From Brachypodius melanocephalos (taxonomy: Eukaryota; Chordata; Aves; Passeriformes; Pycnonotidae): a stretch of 64,000 bases of DNA. The stretch is taken from positions 14,251,984-14,315,983 of the forward strand of contig VZSR01003807.1 in assembly GCA_013398615.1 (NCBI GenBank), in the 5' to 3' direction. Positions 10,451-24,929 of the stretch are shown piece after piece. Each line of letters begins with the position of its first letter. Position 1 is the first letter of the stretch. A program made the position numbers and the translations under genes. The notes under the pieces are model-generated. The model had not been told where the DNA came from and did no database searches. It saw nothing but the letters and a program-made list of their open reading frames with translations.

Positions 10451-12682
10451 GTGGAGACCTTTTCATGTCATGTATTTCCTTCCTTATTGACCTCTCCATC
10501 TCCTGTGGAGATTTGATGATCTTTTGTGTTACACTGTGTGAATAATCTCATGAAGCTGCTGCTATGCCAATCAGATAAAATTTTCAGAATCTGATATTTT
10601 CTAGTCTTTCCCTCTCAGGCACCTTCCATTTATTTTTCATATGTCTACAAATTTATGAGGTCTTTAGCAGATTGACACACTGTCCATTTGATTCTGCCAT
10701 GAAATTTGTATAATTAATGTAAGATCTTACCTCTACTTTTAATAATCTGTGCTGGATCAACATGATCATAGTATTTCTGTGAAATGCAGCATGCTGGTAC
10801 AGAATTTAGGCTTATTAGCCTGGTCAATATAATGAAATCTCTGTGGTACTCTGATATGAAATTCATTGCATAACTTTATGCAATACACTTGTCTGAAAGT
10901 GAACTTGACTCAGGGTGAACTCTCCTAACTTAGTTGATGGTCTTCTTGTGGCTCAGGCTTGGATTTTAGCCATTTAAATGTAGAACCAGCCTGAAAAGTC
11001 AATTAGTAAGTGGGCAAGATAACAAGCACCAGTTATCCTAACTTCTTTGACAATTTAAGTAAAACAAAGGTTAGAATTTATTTCCTGGTAAGTGCACACA
11101 GAAGCCTCTTTTAAAAAGTCCTTGAACACACAAAAAAAATTGCTCATTATGAATCAAAACTAATTAGTTTTATAACTTCCAGTTTGATTAAGAACAATGC
11201 CATTTGTTCCCAGGAGCTTCAGCAATAATTTCTTTTCCTTCTCTCTAAGCCCAACAATGTTAATGTTGCACTTATTGTTTCTTAATTTTACTCTCATCTT
11301 TACGACACTGACTAATCATCCAAATTCTATCTGCTACTGTGCCAGAGCCCCCTGGGTAATAATAGTGCCAGTGCTTGGTGAGTGGCTGCCAGATAAAGCT
11401 CATGTTGGTTCAGGAGAAGCTGTGCCAACTGTAATACAAAAACAATGAGTAAAGACAGGAAAAGAATATAAAAATTACGTTAACTTTTGGTTATTGAAAC
11501 TGTGCATGTTCAAGTAAATAAAATTTTTCAAGAGGCAATGCATACTGATTTTATTTGCAATTAAATGAGACAGGAACTAAAAGACTGTTATTTTTCTATA
11601 TATCAAGCACTCTTTTGGGACCTTCAGTGATTTTACATATGGCAAGTTTTCTATTTATAAGAGATGAGTTGGTAATAAAAACTCATTTCTGACTGAAAGA
11701 AAATATATATAATTTAAAAAGGAGACGAAGGCAATAAATAAAGAAGTGGAGATGGAATTGCATTGTCTGCATGCTGTTTTTTAAGGGTGTCGTGGTTAAT
11801 CAGAAAGAACTGTGGTTCAGGGAGAAGATTAGACTACCGGTATGTGTTATGATATTTTATCAGTTAAATTCTGCAATCATTTGACTTTTTAAAATCAAGT
11901 GATAATTCTGCACTGGTATGAATCAGATTCAGATCTATTTTTTAAGAGTGCGAGAAAGTTCCAGAGACAGCATCTGCTTAAACTTTCACATGCTTTTGTG
12001 GAAAAGGATGGTTGTTTTCTTCCTCACCCCATGGGCTAAGTATTATAAATTTAAATAATATAAATATTTACGAATTTAGGTCTCTTAATCCTACCTTTCT
12101 TCAGATTAGCCACGCTGGCATGTGTATTTTGAGGTCATTGGGGCAAGTGTTATGTTGGCCAGACCAATAAAATGCAGTGAAGCATGTCACAAAAGTCACA
12201 AATGTCCATCATTAGCTGTTTTATTACTGTATTGAAGCATTTGACTTGTTTGCCTGCAAGGATAAAATCTCGTCTAGGCTTAACAGAGGTTTTATTTAAA
12301 TGCCTCTGGGGTCAAGTGTGTGTCATGATAAAGTTCAGCAGCTCTATGAGGTCATCTCTTTTCCATCAATCAGTTTGACAGCACTCAGCTCCCTCCACTA
12401 AAACTTTTCTCTCGCACTCTCTGCACATATATTATTAAATGTTCTCTGTGCTTTCCTCTCTCCTCTTAATAACTTTTCCTATCTTTTCAAAACTTGTTAG
12501 AAGTGCAGGATGAAGGGTGCTACCACATTTGTCTGTAACCTCTTTAGCTCGTGGGTTTTGTTATTACAATTATGGAAACTTTCACAGCTCATGTACCTGT
12601 AATAGCAGTGAACCCTACTGCCCTTGTGTGGCACACCCTTTGTACCATCTAGGCCAACATAAGGATGGCAAAATGGGCCCTC
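10451..12682. other. Unassigned sequence
   Basis: No gene or confident repeat. The first 300 bases may be a continuation of the ancient CR1 to the left, but the resemblance is too weak to call. Confidence 0.55.
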
Positions 12683-12713
12683 AGGGGGCACCTTCACTTA
12701 GTGAAGGCCCCCT
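12683..12713. other. GC-rich hairpin
   Basis: The arms AGGGGG + CCTTCAC (12683-12688, 12691-12697) and GTGAAGG + CCCCCT (12701-12713) pair perfectly around a TTA loop, with one 2-base bulge (CA, 12689-12690). The 13-bp stem stands out in an AT-rich neighbourhood. No transposon termini or coding context explain it. Confidence 0.8.
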
Positions 12714-15700
12714 CTGTGTTTATGCTCATGCTCATGACACATCCTGGTTTGTTTATGATTGTACAAAAATGTCTTTATAGCCCTCAGAACTAAGGCACAA
12801 GTTGAAGTGAGCATCAGAATGTCTCCTATCCTCCTTGTTAAAGACAGTTTTCACAGTGGTAAGAGGCTACCAGCTGGAGCCTCTAAAATTGATATTAAAT
12901 CTATTTATGAATGTATTTTCAAATTGTCTTGAAAATAAAAAGAAGGTTTGCATGACCTCATTTGTAGGTAATATAGCATTTTTTCAGATAGTCCATCTGA
13001 AGCACATAATGAGGAGAGGCATAAGTTTCTTAAATCTCTGTCTGATAAAACAGCAGGTGAAGTGCAATGATGAAAAATGCAGAGATGATGGAACATATCC
13101 TGTGGTAGCTGATCTCTCTGTCTATGAATATGCACACACATTACATCCAAAGCATGGGATTCCAATTTTAGAAACGTTGTGATTGGTACTCTGTTCTAGT
13201 AGTGTGGCTATTAGGAAAAATATCAAATGTTTCTAATTTTTAAGTCAATAATAGCTTTTCAAATAACCCAATCCCTTCAGAGACTGATTATAACTTTTAG
13301 TTCTTAAATTTTTTTTTAAAAAAATTGATTTGATTGTTGGCAAGACCAATATTAGTTATTTTGACAAATAAGCCAGAAAAGGCTGGACTTAATTTTTCTT
13401 GGCCTTACAGACAGAATAAAATTGATGCTATCTAATTTACTGCTAAGCAGTACTGACATAATATTATAAATCTCTTTATATTCATTCGTTCTGTAAACTT
13501 TCAAGACTCTGAATGTTACATTTCTTCTATTGCTCTGTGCTATTTAAACTCATGGAAATGTTTTATTTGAATGAAAATCCACAAAGATCCTGTGGTTTTC
13601 TCCTCTTTGCTGCACTCTCTTGAAGGCAAAGCTACCAAAGTCACTGAGTTTGGATACTGTCTCAATTCAGGCCTGCTGAAACTAACTTGTTTGCATTTAG
13701 CAGAACCCGAATGAACTGGAACTGAAGTTCAGTTTCAATGGATTGCCTACAGCTTTGCTGTCTGCTTTGGATCACACTCTCTCAAGGAAACTACTGAATA
13801 TGCTTCTTAAGGGAGACAAGGTCTGTGTTATATAAGGCATCATGCCATAATGTGTGTTTAAAGTAATTTAAATGGCTACACCTGTTGCACTGAACAAGCT
13901 CTAGCTGTTGCAGCCACACAAGAGCTATCTGCTCTCCACAATGTCTAGAGGTGCCAGATGGAAAGCCGAGTATCAGGAACTTGGTGGTGCAGCTCTGACA
14001 TAAATCCCAGTGTAATGTGACCCTGCTGCTCTTATCATACAGTTTCTTACTGCCTTTGTTTTCCAGTACAGGATAAAGATTACTCTGCCAACCAGCAAAT
14101 GTATTTGAATTATTTGTATTATGATGAAATCTTCTGTTTCTGTCAGAGCACGTAAGACAGGGTCTCCAGAGTGTGATGAACTGGAACTCGACAATTTGCT
14201 ATTGGATGTCATTAAATTATATTTTGCTGATTAATCCTCCTGTCTGTCAGTATAGAATACCCTTCTCATTTTCTATCTAATTGTGTGTTAATAAAGCAAG
14301 AAGAATTTTGTAATATCATTTATGTCACTTCAATAATTCGTATTCAGCAGAATCATTTTTCTCTATTATTCTACCAAAATTTAGCATTTGTTGGTCCCAG
14401 TCTTCCATTTGTTCTCAGGCTGTTGCACTTTCTTTGTTCTTTGGGAACTTTCTTCATTGATTTAAATGTACTGTGTACTGTGTTGTGCTGTTCCTTTAAG
14501 ACTTCAGTAACGCTCAAAGAGGAATCACAAGAGGAAAAGGGAAAAAAGTTATAAAGGGAGAAGGGTAAGTATATAGAAGCTTTTCAAAATATTTTCTTTA
14601 TTCATAAAAGTATTTTGTCTGCAAGAATGGAATAATCACTTGCTGTGGTTCTATGTTTTACTTTTTACTAGTGTCTGTCCATAATACTTACTGATGAAGC
14701 ATCTCTTAGAAGGTAAGAAATAGGCATTGGAAAATGAACTGGTTCAGTCAGAGCACCACTGTTACAGATTTATGGTACCTCTGGTGCCTTGTCAGAGGGA
14801 GTGAAAAACTGTGAGCTCATTTTTATCCAAACCCAGTAACTCAGAAAATTATTAATATTTAAAAAATTTCAAATACAGGACTGAATGGAATTTTAATTTA
14901 ATATTATTGCAGATGCAGATTCTCAAATAAATGGTTTCTATCCAATTATGTGCCAGGAAGCAAAAAATCTCACTGCAAATCTCTGTAGTGAATCAGTGTA
15001 AGACCATGGCCAGAAATACCACAATGATTAATGTACAGCTCAAGAGGTGACTTTTTATGTCAAAAGATAAGAGCAGTTTTAGTATATCAGTGCCTTTTTG
15101 GCTCAAATGATGGTGATTGATTCCATTCTCCAGGAATGCTTCCAGCTATCACAAGTGGGTGCCTAGTTCTTTCAGGAGAAATGCTGAAATAGATCTAAAC
15201 AAAGTATCCAGCTGAAAAAAAGGTAACCTCCATTTCAGATGGGACATAGTGTCTTTAAAGAAAAAGAGATCATCTTGACCACTGATTTCTTGTTTCACGA
15301 GTTACACAGTCTGAATTTGTAATGCATTTCATTGACATTGCATTGCAGTGTTTTACAAACCTGAATTCTAATTATCTGAGGGGATAGAAGTGTGTAAAAG
15401 AACTGGGCCATGTGGATGCAATGTGGAATGCAGAAAAGCAGAAATTAGAAAGTAAAAAAAAAAAAGGTTGCCATAACTGCAGAGAAAATAAGTGGTCATT
15501 GTGTTCCTGCTGAAAATTACCTTTGTAAGGAGATGTCCTGCCCAGAGGAAATGCAGATGATGTTATAATTAAAGAAAGAAACAAACAAACAATTGCACAA
15601 TGCAAGTTTATAATCTTGCTAATCTGGATACTATGATTACTACAGCCCTAGAAGCTGCAGCATAACCTCTAAGAGGAAGAAGGAAGGATGTTGGTGAGAT

Positions 15701-16390
15701 TCATAATGAGCATTCCATAAGACTGGCCGTGCAAATGAATTTTTCAGATAATGTAAATGTCCTAAAGGTGATGGATGAATGCAACTATGCTGTTCTGTTA
15801 CAAGAACTCACAGCCAGCAGGCATTTCTATGGCATTAGTCAAGGATCTACACAAGGTGAGCAGAGGAGGAGGACTAAGGGATATCATTCAAGTTTGATGA
15901 TGAAATGCAGTAATTCCTTGGGTTTGACCAGAGGCACCATGCAGCTAAACTAGGCAGAATCTGAGCTTCTAAGACAGAAAAGATTATGAGCTTGCTGGAG
16001 AAGGAAGAATAGTTTGATAATGAGCTGATCTCCCACTTCCATCACTTACCAATTCTATGTGTGTTGTATAAACCCATGTCTTCTACATTTCAGTATTTGT
16101 GTTAGGAGGTTGTTCTGTTTGTTCTCTGTAGACTGGAGGATGTAAGAAGAATTATTTACTTTAATATGCTGCAAAACTATGATGTTGTCCACAAGTATTT
16201 GTCTATCCACGTCTTTCTTGTACAACATAAGCTAAAAAAATGCATCCTCTAAAAGATCATGAGAAAAAATAGGTGTACGAAGTATAAGAATTGTTCGTAT
16301 ATTTATCTGTATGTTGTAAGAAATAGTGTTATCTACACAAATAACAACATAAACACATAGAATAGATACAAGCACAAATACATATGACAA

Positions 16391-16406
16391 ATATAACATG
16401 TTATAT
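16391..16406. other. 16-bp perfect palindrome
   Basis: ATATAACATGTTATAT is self-complementary. It could be a dimeric protein site or simply a chance AT-rich palindrome. Confidence 0.7.
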
Positions 16407-19400
16407 GTCCAGTCCGTCTGGTTCTCTGTGTCTTGTAATTACATCAAGTGTATGATGTGTTCCTCTTCAAGTGAACAGTTGATGTAGCTTATAAACATAG
16501 AGACTCAAGAGAAAGGGACTCAGCTGTAGAAATGTGTGGAGATCCATAAGGCCTGTTCTCACAGTGCGATACAGTGCCCCTGTTACAAGGTTTTTCTTCA
16601 AAATTGTATCCTGAAAAGGAAAAAAAATTACTCTCTAGCCATTTAAGCAGATGGATCCTGGGCTGGGAAGAAATGAAATAAGATTTATGACATTCTTTAC
16701 GACATGTTTTATAAATGTTTGTAGTCTGTATCCATAAATGTTGTCATCTGATTCCCACTGTGTTCCTCAGACCGTTTGTTTTTGTCTCCCAAACATCAGG
16801 TCATAAAAGATTTGCTAAATGGCCCAAAAAGTCCCTGGTCACTTCCATGAGGGATATTTTCATTTTGTCTCTCTTTGTTCTTCTACACATTCCAGACCAG
16901 CAGCAAATTGGCTGTGGCACAGGGAGAGGAACTTACCTCAATGACAGAGAACATCAGAAAGGAGGAGAAATATTTCCAAAGCTCAGTCCTATGAATTCTT
17001 TTGGGGAAAAGGCAGGCCAGCATGCCCACTGAAATGAAAGGAGCGAGAAAATGTGGTGAAAATGTACCAAGCAACAGTAAATGTTTCCACATTTTCTAAA
17101 ATCTGAGTATGGGGGCATGCCTTAACAAGCAGATAGAGCGGAGACCGAGAAGAAAAATAGTGACATGTCAATGAATAGTGTTGAGGAATTCCCTAGGGCT
17201 GTTCTAGCACTGAGTGCTATCAACTTGGTTCCATTTCCTGTAATGAAGTTTGGCTGGTAATTGTCAAATTCCATCACATGCATAAGTATGTGTTCTGCTG
17301 CATTTTGTATGGACTGTAAAGACCACAGAGGGCCTTGATACACACATAGGGTATTGAGACAGCTGGGGAGATAGCAGTAGTATGATTTCAAGAGCCAAGA
17401 CATGAGGTCTGACAGAATCAGCTGGATTTAGGGTGATGGAAGATTCAGCCAGCACTGGATATGTACTGATACTCTTGAATCCCTCTCATGATCTCATTCT
17501 GCTCTGCCTCAAATCTCTAGCTCACTGGCCTCATGACATGTCCTAAGATTATGCAGAGAGGGGACAGTGAACTGTTTTAGCTCTTAAATGTTAAAACATG
17601 TAACTTTTCCAGTTTACATGACAATATATGTTCATGGAGTTGGAAGGCAGATCCCACATCTCTTGGAGCCATTGGAATGTTGGGTCTCAGAGAAGCTTGT
17701 AGGTCTAGTCAGGTGGCCATGACCACTATAGCTGAATGACAGCTATGGTTTAAAATAGCTGCACTCCGGGTAGTTACAACATCCTTTCTCAGATCAGCTG
17801 ATGTAAAGAAAATCCTGATGGTCCTGCTTTGAATGATACCTACTGTATAAAAAAAATTGAAGATACCTGTCAATATAGGCAGAAGGAGCAAAAATATCAG
17901 ACTTCATCTTTTAAAACACTTAACTGTAGAGTTGAAGTTAATGGAAATCAAGGGTCCCTTTTAAGCTGCACTATAGGCACATGGCAAGCAAAGTATGAGT
18001 TGGGTGTCTGAGCCCATCTCGCCTATGTCACCATGAAAACATGTTTTCAGAATCTTTCCTGCCTTGGTTTTGGCTGACTTCTTTGTTTTCAGCTTTACTT
18101 TGATGTGAGTCAGCTGTGGGTTCAAGGTCACTAGGGTGATGTATGCCTTTTTTCAGGGAAGTGTTAGGGGAGCATGGTCAGTGCAGAAGAAGGCAACACA
18201 TCTGATGACAGCTGGCTGCCTTATACTGCTCCCAAACCAAGGCATCCCAACGTGCTGCTTCCTATCCCAGGCAATTAACCTTCTTACTGTGTGAAATCTT
18301 CATGCTCACGAGAGATGAGTGTTACAGAACACTCAGCACAAACTGATATTTCATGAGGACACGGTAAACCAGCAGATATTAGAGGAAGAAGCCTGTGATG
18401 CTAATCACAAATATGATTAGCTGCCTAAAATATTTCCCCAAGGATGCTTCAGAATGCTTGCTTGCAGCATTACATGGCTGGATACGTTTTTCTTCAGCAC
18501 ATGACTGATCACTAGCACTCAGAATATGGAAACACCCCATTCCCCATCAGTCTAGTCTTTTCTACCTTCGTGCTTCTGTGTGATGCTTGGTTCATCCTGC
18601 AGCTATATGTGAGCCATTTATTATTTACCTGCAGGGTCTTCCATTTCAGAACTTGGGTATTCACTAGCCATTTCCTTTTTTAATTCTGTTCCTTTTCTGA
18701 ATTAAGTTGAAGCTTAGCCTCACTCTTCCTACTGGATTAAGACTTTTACAGTAACAACCTCCCTGCTGAGCAGCACTGCCACTGGAGACAGCTAGCTGCC
18801 TTTTATATCCATCATTTCCCATTCTTCACCTGAACACTGTTATGGCAAAAGATTTGCCTTGTGTCATACTTTTTCTGACTATTTTTTCCACAGCATTTGC
18901 ACTTACACCTACTGCCACAAATTTTTACTTAGTGACCTCAGACTCAGGAGTTACTGGCTCAGCTTTTTGTTGAATGACGTTTTAGTTGCTGAATTGCACT
19001 AAATTATGGGTGCTGATGTGCTATTTCATTAATGTCAAACAGGTCATGACTTGAACACTTTCTAAAATCATTCTGTAAAGTAGCTTTTAATCAGATGGGT
19101 TTTTTCTGGAAGCCAGTAGATATCCTCAATTCCCAACAATTGCTGTCTATTAAATCCCAGCATACACTTTCAGCTGAATACTGTCAACTGTGACACTCAT
19201 CTGGAAAAGTGCTTCATGTCACTTAATAAGGAGAATATGTCTTCCTGACAAGTACAGTTTCTTCAGCCCTCTTCTGTAGCTTTGTGCCCTCTGATGCCCA
19301 TGTTACCATTCAAGACGTATTTTTTCAAGTAAGAAATGAGGGTTATCAGTGTATTTAGTCTAAACTTCAGAAAAAAATCCTCCCAAATATTCTATCTATG

Positions 19401-21116
19401 TTTATTTCCCTCTCTCCTCCAAATAGTATTTTTTCAATACACAAAGTGTTTGCAACCCTGATTTTCACAATCAATTTAAGATCTCAATACTACATAATGC
19501 TTTAATTTTTTATCATTCCTGCTACATTTTTGTTAACTTACTATATAAAATTAAAAATATTGTTTAAGTAACTGCAGCAGCTAGAGCAAAGCAGTGATTA
19601 AATTCTCTCTCAGGTCAATAAACCTGATCAAAATCCATCTTCCAATAGGTTTGTGCATGAAATATGTTAGGTTTGAGAAGAGCCCAGCCAGTAACTGTGG
19701 GAATATTCAGTTTCCTCATGCGAAATACTATGGAAAGGTGTTTTTGTTAAAAGTTTGTGAAGAAGAGCCTGTTTCACGTTCCAGCAGTAGTGTAGACTTC
19801 TGAGTGTTTAAATTCTCAGCTGCTGATGCTGAAAATTCAAGGGAAGATAAACACTGCAGTGGAAAAATCTCCTTCCTAATTGAGGATATTTTGTGGCTTG
19901 AAACATCATAGTGCTTGGAATGTTTTGCTAAGCTGTCATTATTTAGCCAGAATCCAACCCAAAATACCAGCTGTGCAAACTTATTAATACAGCCTTTAGT
20001 TTATGGTGACTCATTACACAGGGGCAACATATGAACAATTACCCTTGCCATTCTGTTCAGTTTAATTATGTGAGATTTGATAAGACTGGTTGTTGTTGCA
20101 AATGGGAACACAGGGACAGCAGGAATCTAAAACCATGAGAGAAATGCATGCATATTCATTTAACTTCTACATATGATTTTGCTGAGTGGTAAGAACATTT
20201 CCATAGTGTTTTGCATATGTATTTCCTACTCTACCTAACTGACAGTGTAATTTGTGGGAGCCATTGGAATGCAATGTACAGCATGCACCTTTGAGTTAAG
20301 CTTGCATTAAAAAATATTTTAAATTGTGGATTGTCAGGGTAACCACAAGAGTTGCAACCATTTCTTTTCAAGAGGTGACTAAGAGAGTAGGGAAGCTATG
20401 CCTGCAGTGTCAGTCAGACTAATTACAAGAATTCTCTGCAGGGTTTACCATGACAGACTAGAACAGTTAAGCCTGTGATCATGCTTTCAGAAACAGATAA
20501 TTCTGATAATTCCTGATACTTCAGGTGAAGACAAAAATTTCTTTGTTCTACCTGATCAATTCAGCAGTGATATACAAAGACCCTGAAAATGAAATGTCAG
20601 GAGGGCTTAGCTCTTCCTGAAGAAAACTCAACATGACTGTTTACTTCTGAATCTTTAGCCAACATTTTCAACAGATCACCCAAGGATACTTTTTGTCCAG
20701 GTTGCTTTCAACTCCTGGGCCGTTAAATGAGAATTCAATGGGCTCTTATGTCATGTTGCTAAGGGTTAGGAGGAATCAGGCTTCATTCTTTGCTACCTAG
20801 AACTCTTTAAAATAATTCATATCTGCCTGAAAGCTTTGATGAGAATTCTCCAAGATATCTCCAAGTATTTTGTCCTCTATTTTTACCTATACTGTGCTCT
20901 GTATTGACAGTAGGATGATGAAGAATGATGTCCCTCAGTTGTAATGTACAGGTAATTTAATGTTATGTGGGTAATTTTTTACTGCAGACCATTTATTTAT
21001 ACATAAGTAAGCATTCAGATGAAATTTCTATCAGATTGAAATAATAAATTGATAGAAATAGAATCGTATTTTTATGGTATTTTTCTGGGCATCAGGAGAC
21101 TTAAGTTCATTGCCCC

Positions 21117-21150
21117 ATTCATTCCAAGAATGAATAAATCCCTTCGGGAT
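21117..21150. other. Two adjacent small hairpins
   Basis: ATTCATTC/GAATGAAT with a 3-base loop (21117-21135) is followed directly by ATCCC/GGGAT with a 3-base loop (21138-21150). The stems are short and the functional meaning is unknown. Confidence 0.6.
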
Positions 21151-24100
21151 ACCTTTGGGTACCCTATAGCTTTTGAACCATTCAAAATTTCTTTTTAATT
21201 ACTTTGAGGAGTCTCTATTAGTAAGACTAGTACATGGATGACTAATCAGACAATACATCAGAAAGCAGTGAGTTTTTCAACATGTCTTCTCCTCCATGCC
21301 TCAAACAGAGGGGCAAAATTGGGTAAAGATCAAATATAATGTTCCAGTATACAGAGATAAAACAAAAATCTGAGCAATGCTCTGTAACTAAAATCTTTAC
21401 ATCTGCTTCAGATCACATAATTACTTTTGCTCACCGCATTCCTTTCCCTCTATGCGTCATCCTATTGTTGCACTTCGCAAAAGCTTGTTCTCAATTAGGG
21501 TGTACACTGCTATATGTGTCCTTTATTCATACTAAGTCTGTGTGTTGCCTTAATTATCTTACATCACTGCAGCCAAAGTGGAACTGTTAAATGTGGGACA
21601 GTTCTAAGTCTTCAAGCCTAAGGAAATCTTTATATTGGATACTACAACTTACTACTCTACAAACTTTTCACCATACTAGTGGAATCATCCAATTAAAGTC
21701 TTCTGTCTGTCACCTCCTTAAATTCCAGCACAAGCAGAAATCTGTATCCATTTTAGCTCAAAGTTCAGGAAATGGTTGCTGTGATACTTGAGGCAACACA
21801 TTTCGTAAGAAGGCTTACATAAATCTGACAGCCTTCTAGACATCCTTTCATTTAGGGTCAACTAAATCCCATTAAATTGCTAATCAGACAGTCTAAGTAG
21901 TTGTGATAAAATCCTTGTGCTGATGCAAAAGAAACTACAGTCACAGAGATATCTGAAACAAAGTCAATGCTAGTTAGTGGGCAAGACAGTTTCCACTGGA
22001 ATAAAATGAAAAGCTAAAGCATTCCATTAAAAATGGCACCATAATGCACACAGAGAAAAAGAAAATTTCGCAGACAGTCTAATTTGGCCATCTCCTAACT
22101 TCTATGATACTGGCAACAATTAATGTCTAAACAAATGTTTTTCTGTTTATTCCCTAGATCTGCAAGCAGCCATCTGTTTCCTGTGCAGAGCAAAGGCAAT
22201 ATGCAAGTACTTCCTAAAATATACAAGGACGTGGGTGACTCTTATTGGTATAACACAAGCAAATAAACAAAATTTAAAAAACCCAGAAGAAACACTAAAG
22301 GATCAATTAATATTCATTTGCATGGAGTTTACTTGTAAAAATAAGTTAGAGTGCCAAGTGCTAACTCGTTGGGCACTGAAGAGATTTGCAATAGCCATAA
22401 AAACAAATGTGGGACAACCAGTTAGACATGGCAGAATTGTTTCCACAAGATTTGGAAGTGCCAATTACTAACATATTTAATAGTGTATTCATCAGATATT
22501 TATGAGTACTTGTGAAAATTTCTTTCATTTCAGATACAAATATGTTGCTACACATTTCTCATATTATTTTTATTTACTGTTATTTTAGTTTTCTGCCTCG
22601 AATATATAAGAATAAAACCTTGAGTCTTTCTCTGCCCCTACAGACCTTTGTTTTTGCATTTGGTTTAGCTCTCTCTCTTACTTCTTTTTAAATTGTATTT
22701 GTTGCTTCTTATACAATGTTCCATTTCTTGGGTGTCACACGCTAATGTAAATGGTTGTGGAATTGTGCAAATAAGTATGATTATTCTGTGAGCAGAGGAA
22801 TTGATGAAGCTTGGCTTCCTATGGTCAGAATTGTTGCTGTTTATGGAGCTGCTAATGCCACATGAAGTTTTCATGCTGCTGGAGTTCTCATTCTAGCTCT
22901 CTCTTATATGGCTCTTCAATGTCTATAATAAAATTCATGCCATGCTCTTTTTCTTTCCAGGGCACTAATAGGGTCATTCATCCAGTCTATTTTCATGACA
23001 TTTGCAGCTTGTTTATGCCTTTAAAGCCACTGTTCACCTGTCAAATCAGCTGGAATTTTCCAAAAGGTGTTAAATGGAAAATGTGGATAGACACAGAATT
23101 ATGTTTGCATATAAAAACACATGAAAAGCACTCTTTAATGATTCTCATCACTTTTGATAACTGGACAAAAAAATGCAGTCTAAGTCAAGATAGGGAGCAC
23201 ATTTTCCAGAGGCATCAGCTTTAAAAAAATGGTGAAAAATGAAAATGGGTTGATCATCTGCCTAAAAATAAGAATGAGATATTATTTTAGAACCTCAAGC
23301 ATATCCTATCCAGCCTCTAGCAGCCTTTCCCTAAGTGTCTTATGTAGCATCTGTTTACAACTACCCTCATGGCTATCTTTGGTTGCCAGGTCATCTTAAA
23401 TATAAATAAATGTCTATGCTTGGGCAATTGAATCACTCCCTTAGAATTCTTGTTCTTCAAGATAGTGAATATCTTCATAGAGATAACAGTGCCTCTCTAG
23501 CTGTGCCTGTTATGGAAACGATAGCAGTAGTAGTCGACATAAATAACTTTTTCTCGTGCCATCTCAACAGGGACATTGCATTTGAGGCTTCTGAAAACAA
23601 GAATTTACATATTTTTATTAACCCAGGCAGTACAAATAGATGATTCTGTTAATAGTAATTTTCAGTCCTCCTGTGCAGTTCTTAATTTCTTCGGTTTCCA
23701 TTAAGGCTTTCCTCCAAAACTTAGAGGACTTTAGTACAGGAAAAATTGCAAATCCTATCTCTTAGGCTGAAAAGGAATAGTGTCATCCATATGGGCTATT
23801 TCCTTATTTATTATCTCTTCAGGTTTCAAGCAACATGGCTGGAGAGATGGGACATTAATCAAGTTGTCATCCTCCACTTTTCCCTCAGGTTTATAAATCA
23901 CACCACCACTGACATAATGAATGTCTTTTTGTAGGCTAAGAACTTTTTACGGGTTCTCCAAGGATGAGGTGCATGGAGAGCGTCTTTGCTGTCTCTATTT
24001 AAATTACACCTAAAAAACTGCAAACAATTGAAAATTGTGGGTGTTCAGATGAAAATGGAGGCGTCTTTTTCAGAAACAAAAGAAACTCATAAAAAACCAA

Positions 24101-24344
24101 AGCAATAAAACAAGTTGTCCTCCCTGTTGAAATTGTTTTCATGTGGGGAAGAAGTTTTCTGAAGATCTCTGAGTAACAGAAAGGAACAGTAACAAAATGA
24201 GTGTGACTTTAAGAGGGTCATCACTGGGATCGCTGCCATAGATATACTCTGGATAAAATTTGTAATACATAAAATTTGTCAGAGGCCTGGAACCCAGCAC
24301 TTCTACTTGCTCTCTTGGTAAAGTGCTTTAGCTTGACACACTCA

Positions 24345-24515
24345 GTTCTTGATGGTTGTCTGTGTTGGAGTCAGCTGATATTGGCCCCATCTGACACGGG
24401 AAGCTTCTAGTAGCTCCTCTGGGAAGCCACCTTATACTCCCCTGGCACAAAAACCTTGCCAAGTAAACTGAATACAGCTGTGGATGGACACAGGCCTGCC
24501 TTGAGTGCATCACTG
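24345..24515 (-). mobile_element. Fragment of an avian ERV LTR (5' part of U3)
   Basis: On the minus strand, from high to low coordinate, the sequence reads CTTGGCAAGGTTTTTGTGCC, then a 'GGTGGCTTCCCAGAGGAGCT' block. It continues with ACTAGAAGCTTCCCGTGTC, GGGCCAATATCAGCTGACTC and an ACACAGAC block. This order and wording match an LTR family I associate with avian ERVL-type elements ('GGTGGCTTCTGTGAGAAGCTGCTAGAAGCTTCCCC...GAGCCAATGCCAGC'). The rest of the LTR is not recognisable, so the copy is old and truncated. The family name is left open. Confidence 0.55.
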
Positions 24516-24929
24516 AAGAGGCAGTTATTGTACAAACTTTTCTGAAGCAAACTCAGACTTGACTCTTACAACTGTTTTTGACCTTGTTGTTGCATTAGTG
24601 ATACCCAGTGAAGCTCTTCAGTGCTCCTGAATCCATTTATATTTGGCTGTCATTGCAGAGCTTTTTTCTTCATGAAAATCACTGCAATTACATATTTGAA
24701 AGCTACAATCCTCACAACCATTTTCTCATATTCAGTTGCTTTCATTCAGTTTTTCAGGCTTGCTGATAAAATCTGTTCTGCTGATATTTGACCATATTAC
24801 ATCATTATTCTTTACTGATGCTTAAAGAACTTCAGTTGCTCAAGATGTGCACTCTCAACAAATGGGGCTTCCAATTCTTTATTGCAAAAAGAGGCTGAAA
24901 GTTCATGAGTCTTGGTTTATCTGTTCTAA

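Larger units (their letters stand above)
12714..24344. other. Long unassigned AT-rich stretch
   Basis: About 11.6 kb with no recognisable exon, RNA gene or repeat family. The longest plus-strand open frame here (12835-13182, 115 codons) shows no motif and no codon pattern suggesting selection. Minor structures are a 16-bp perfect palindrome at 16391-16406, a row of small hairpins at 21117-21150, and a short AAAG/AAAC run near 15571-15590. Very old transposon remnants could be present below what can be seen by eye. Confidence 0.55.

Noticed and set aside
12835..13182. Plus-strand frame of 115 codons
   Set aside because: No domain, no start context of note, no splice or poly-A evidence, and a composition typical of AT-rich non-coding DNA.
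17640..17690. 'GGAGTTGGAAGGCAGATCCCACA' resembling a CR1 tail
   Set aside because: Only the first few bases fit, and the sequence on both sides does not continue as CR1.
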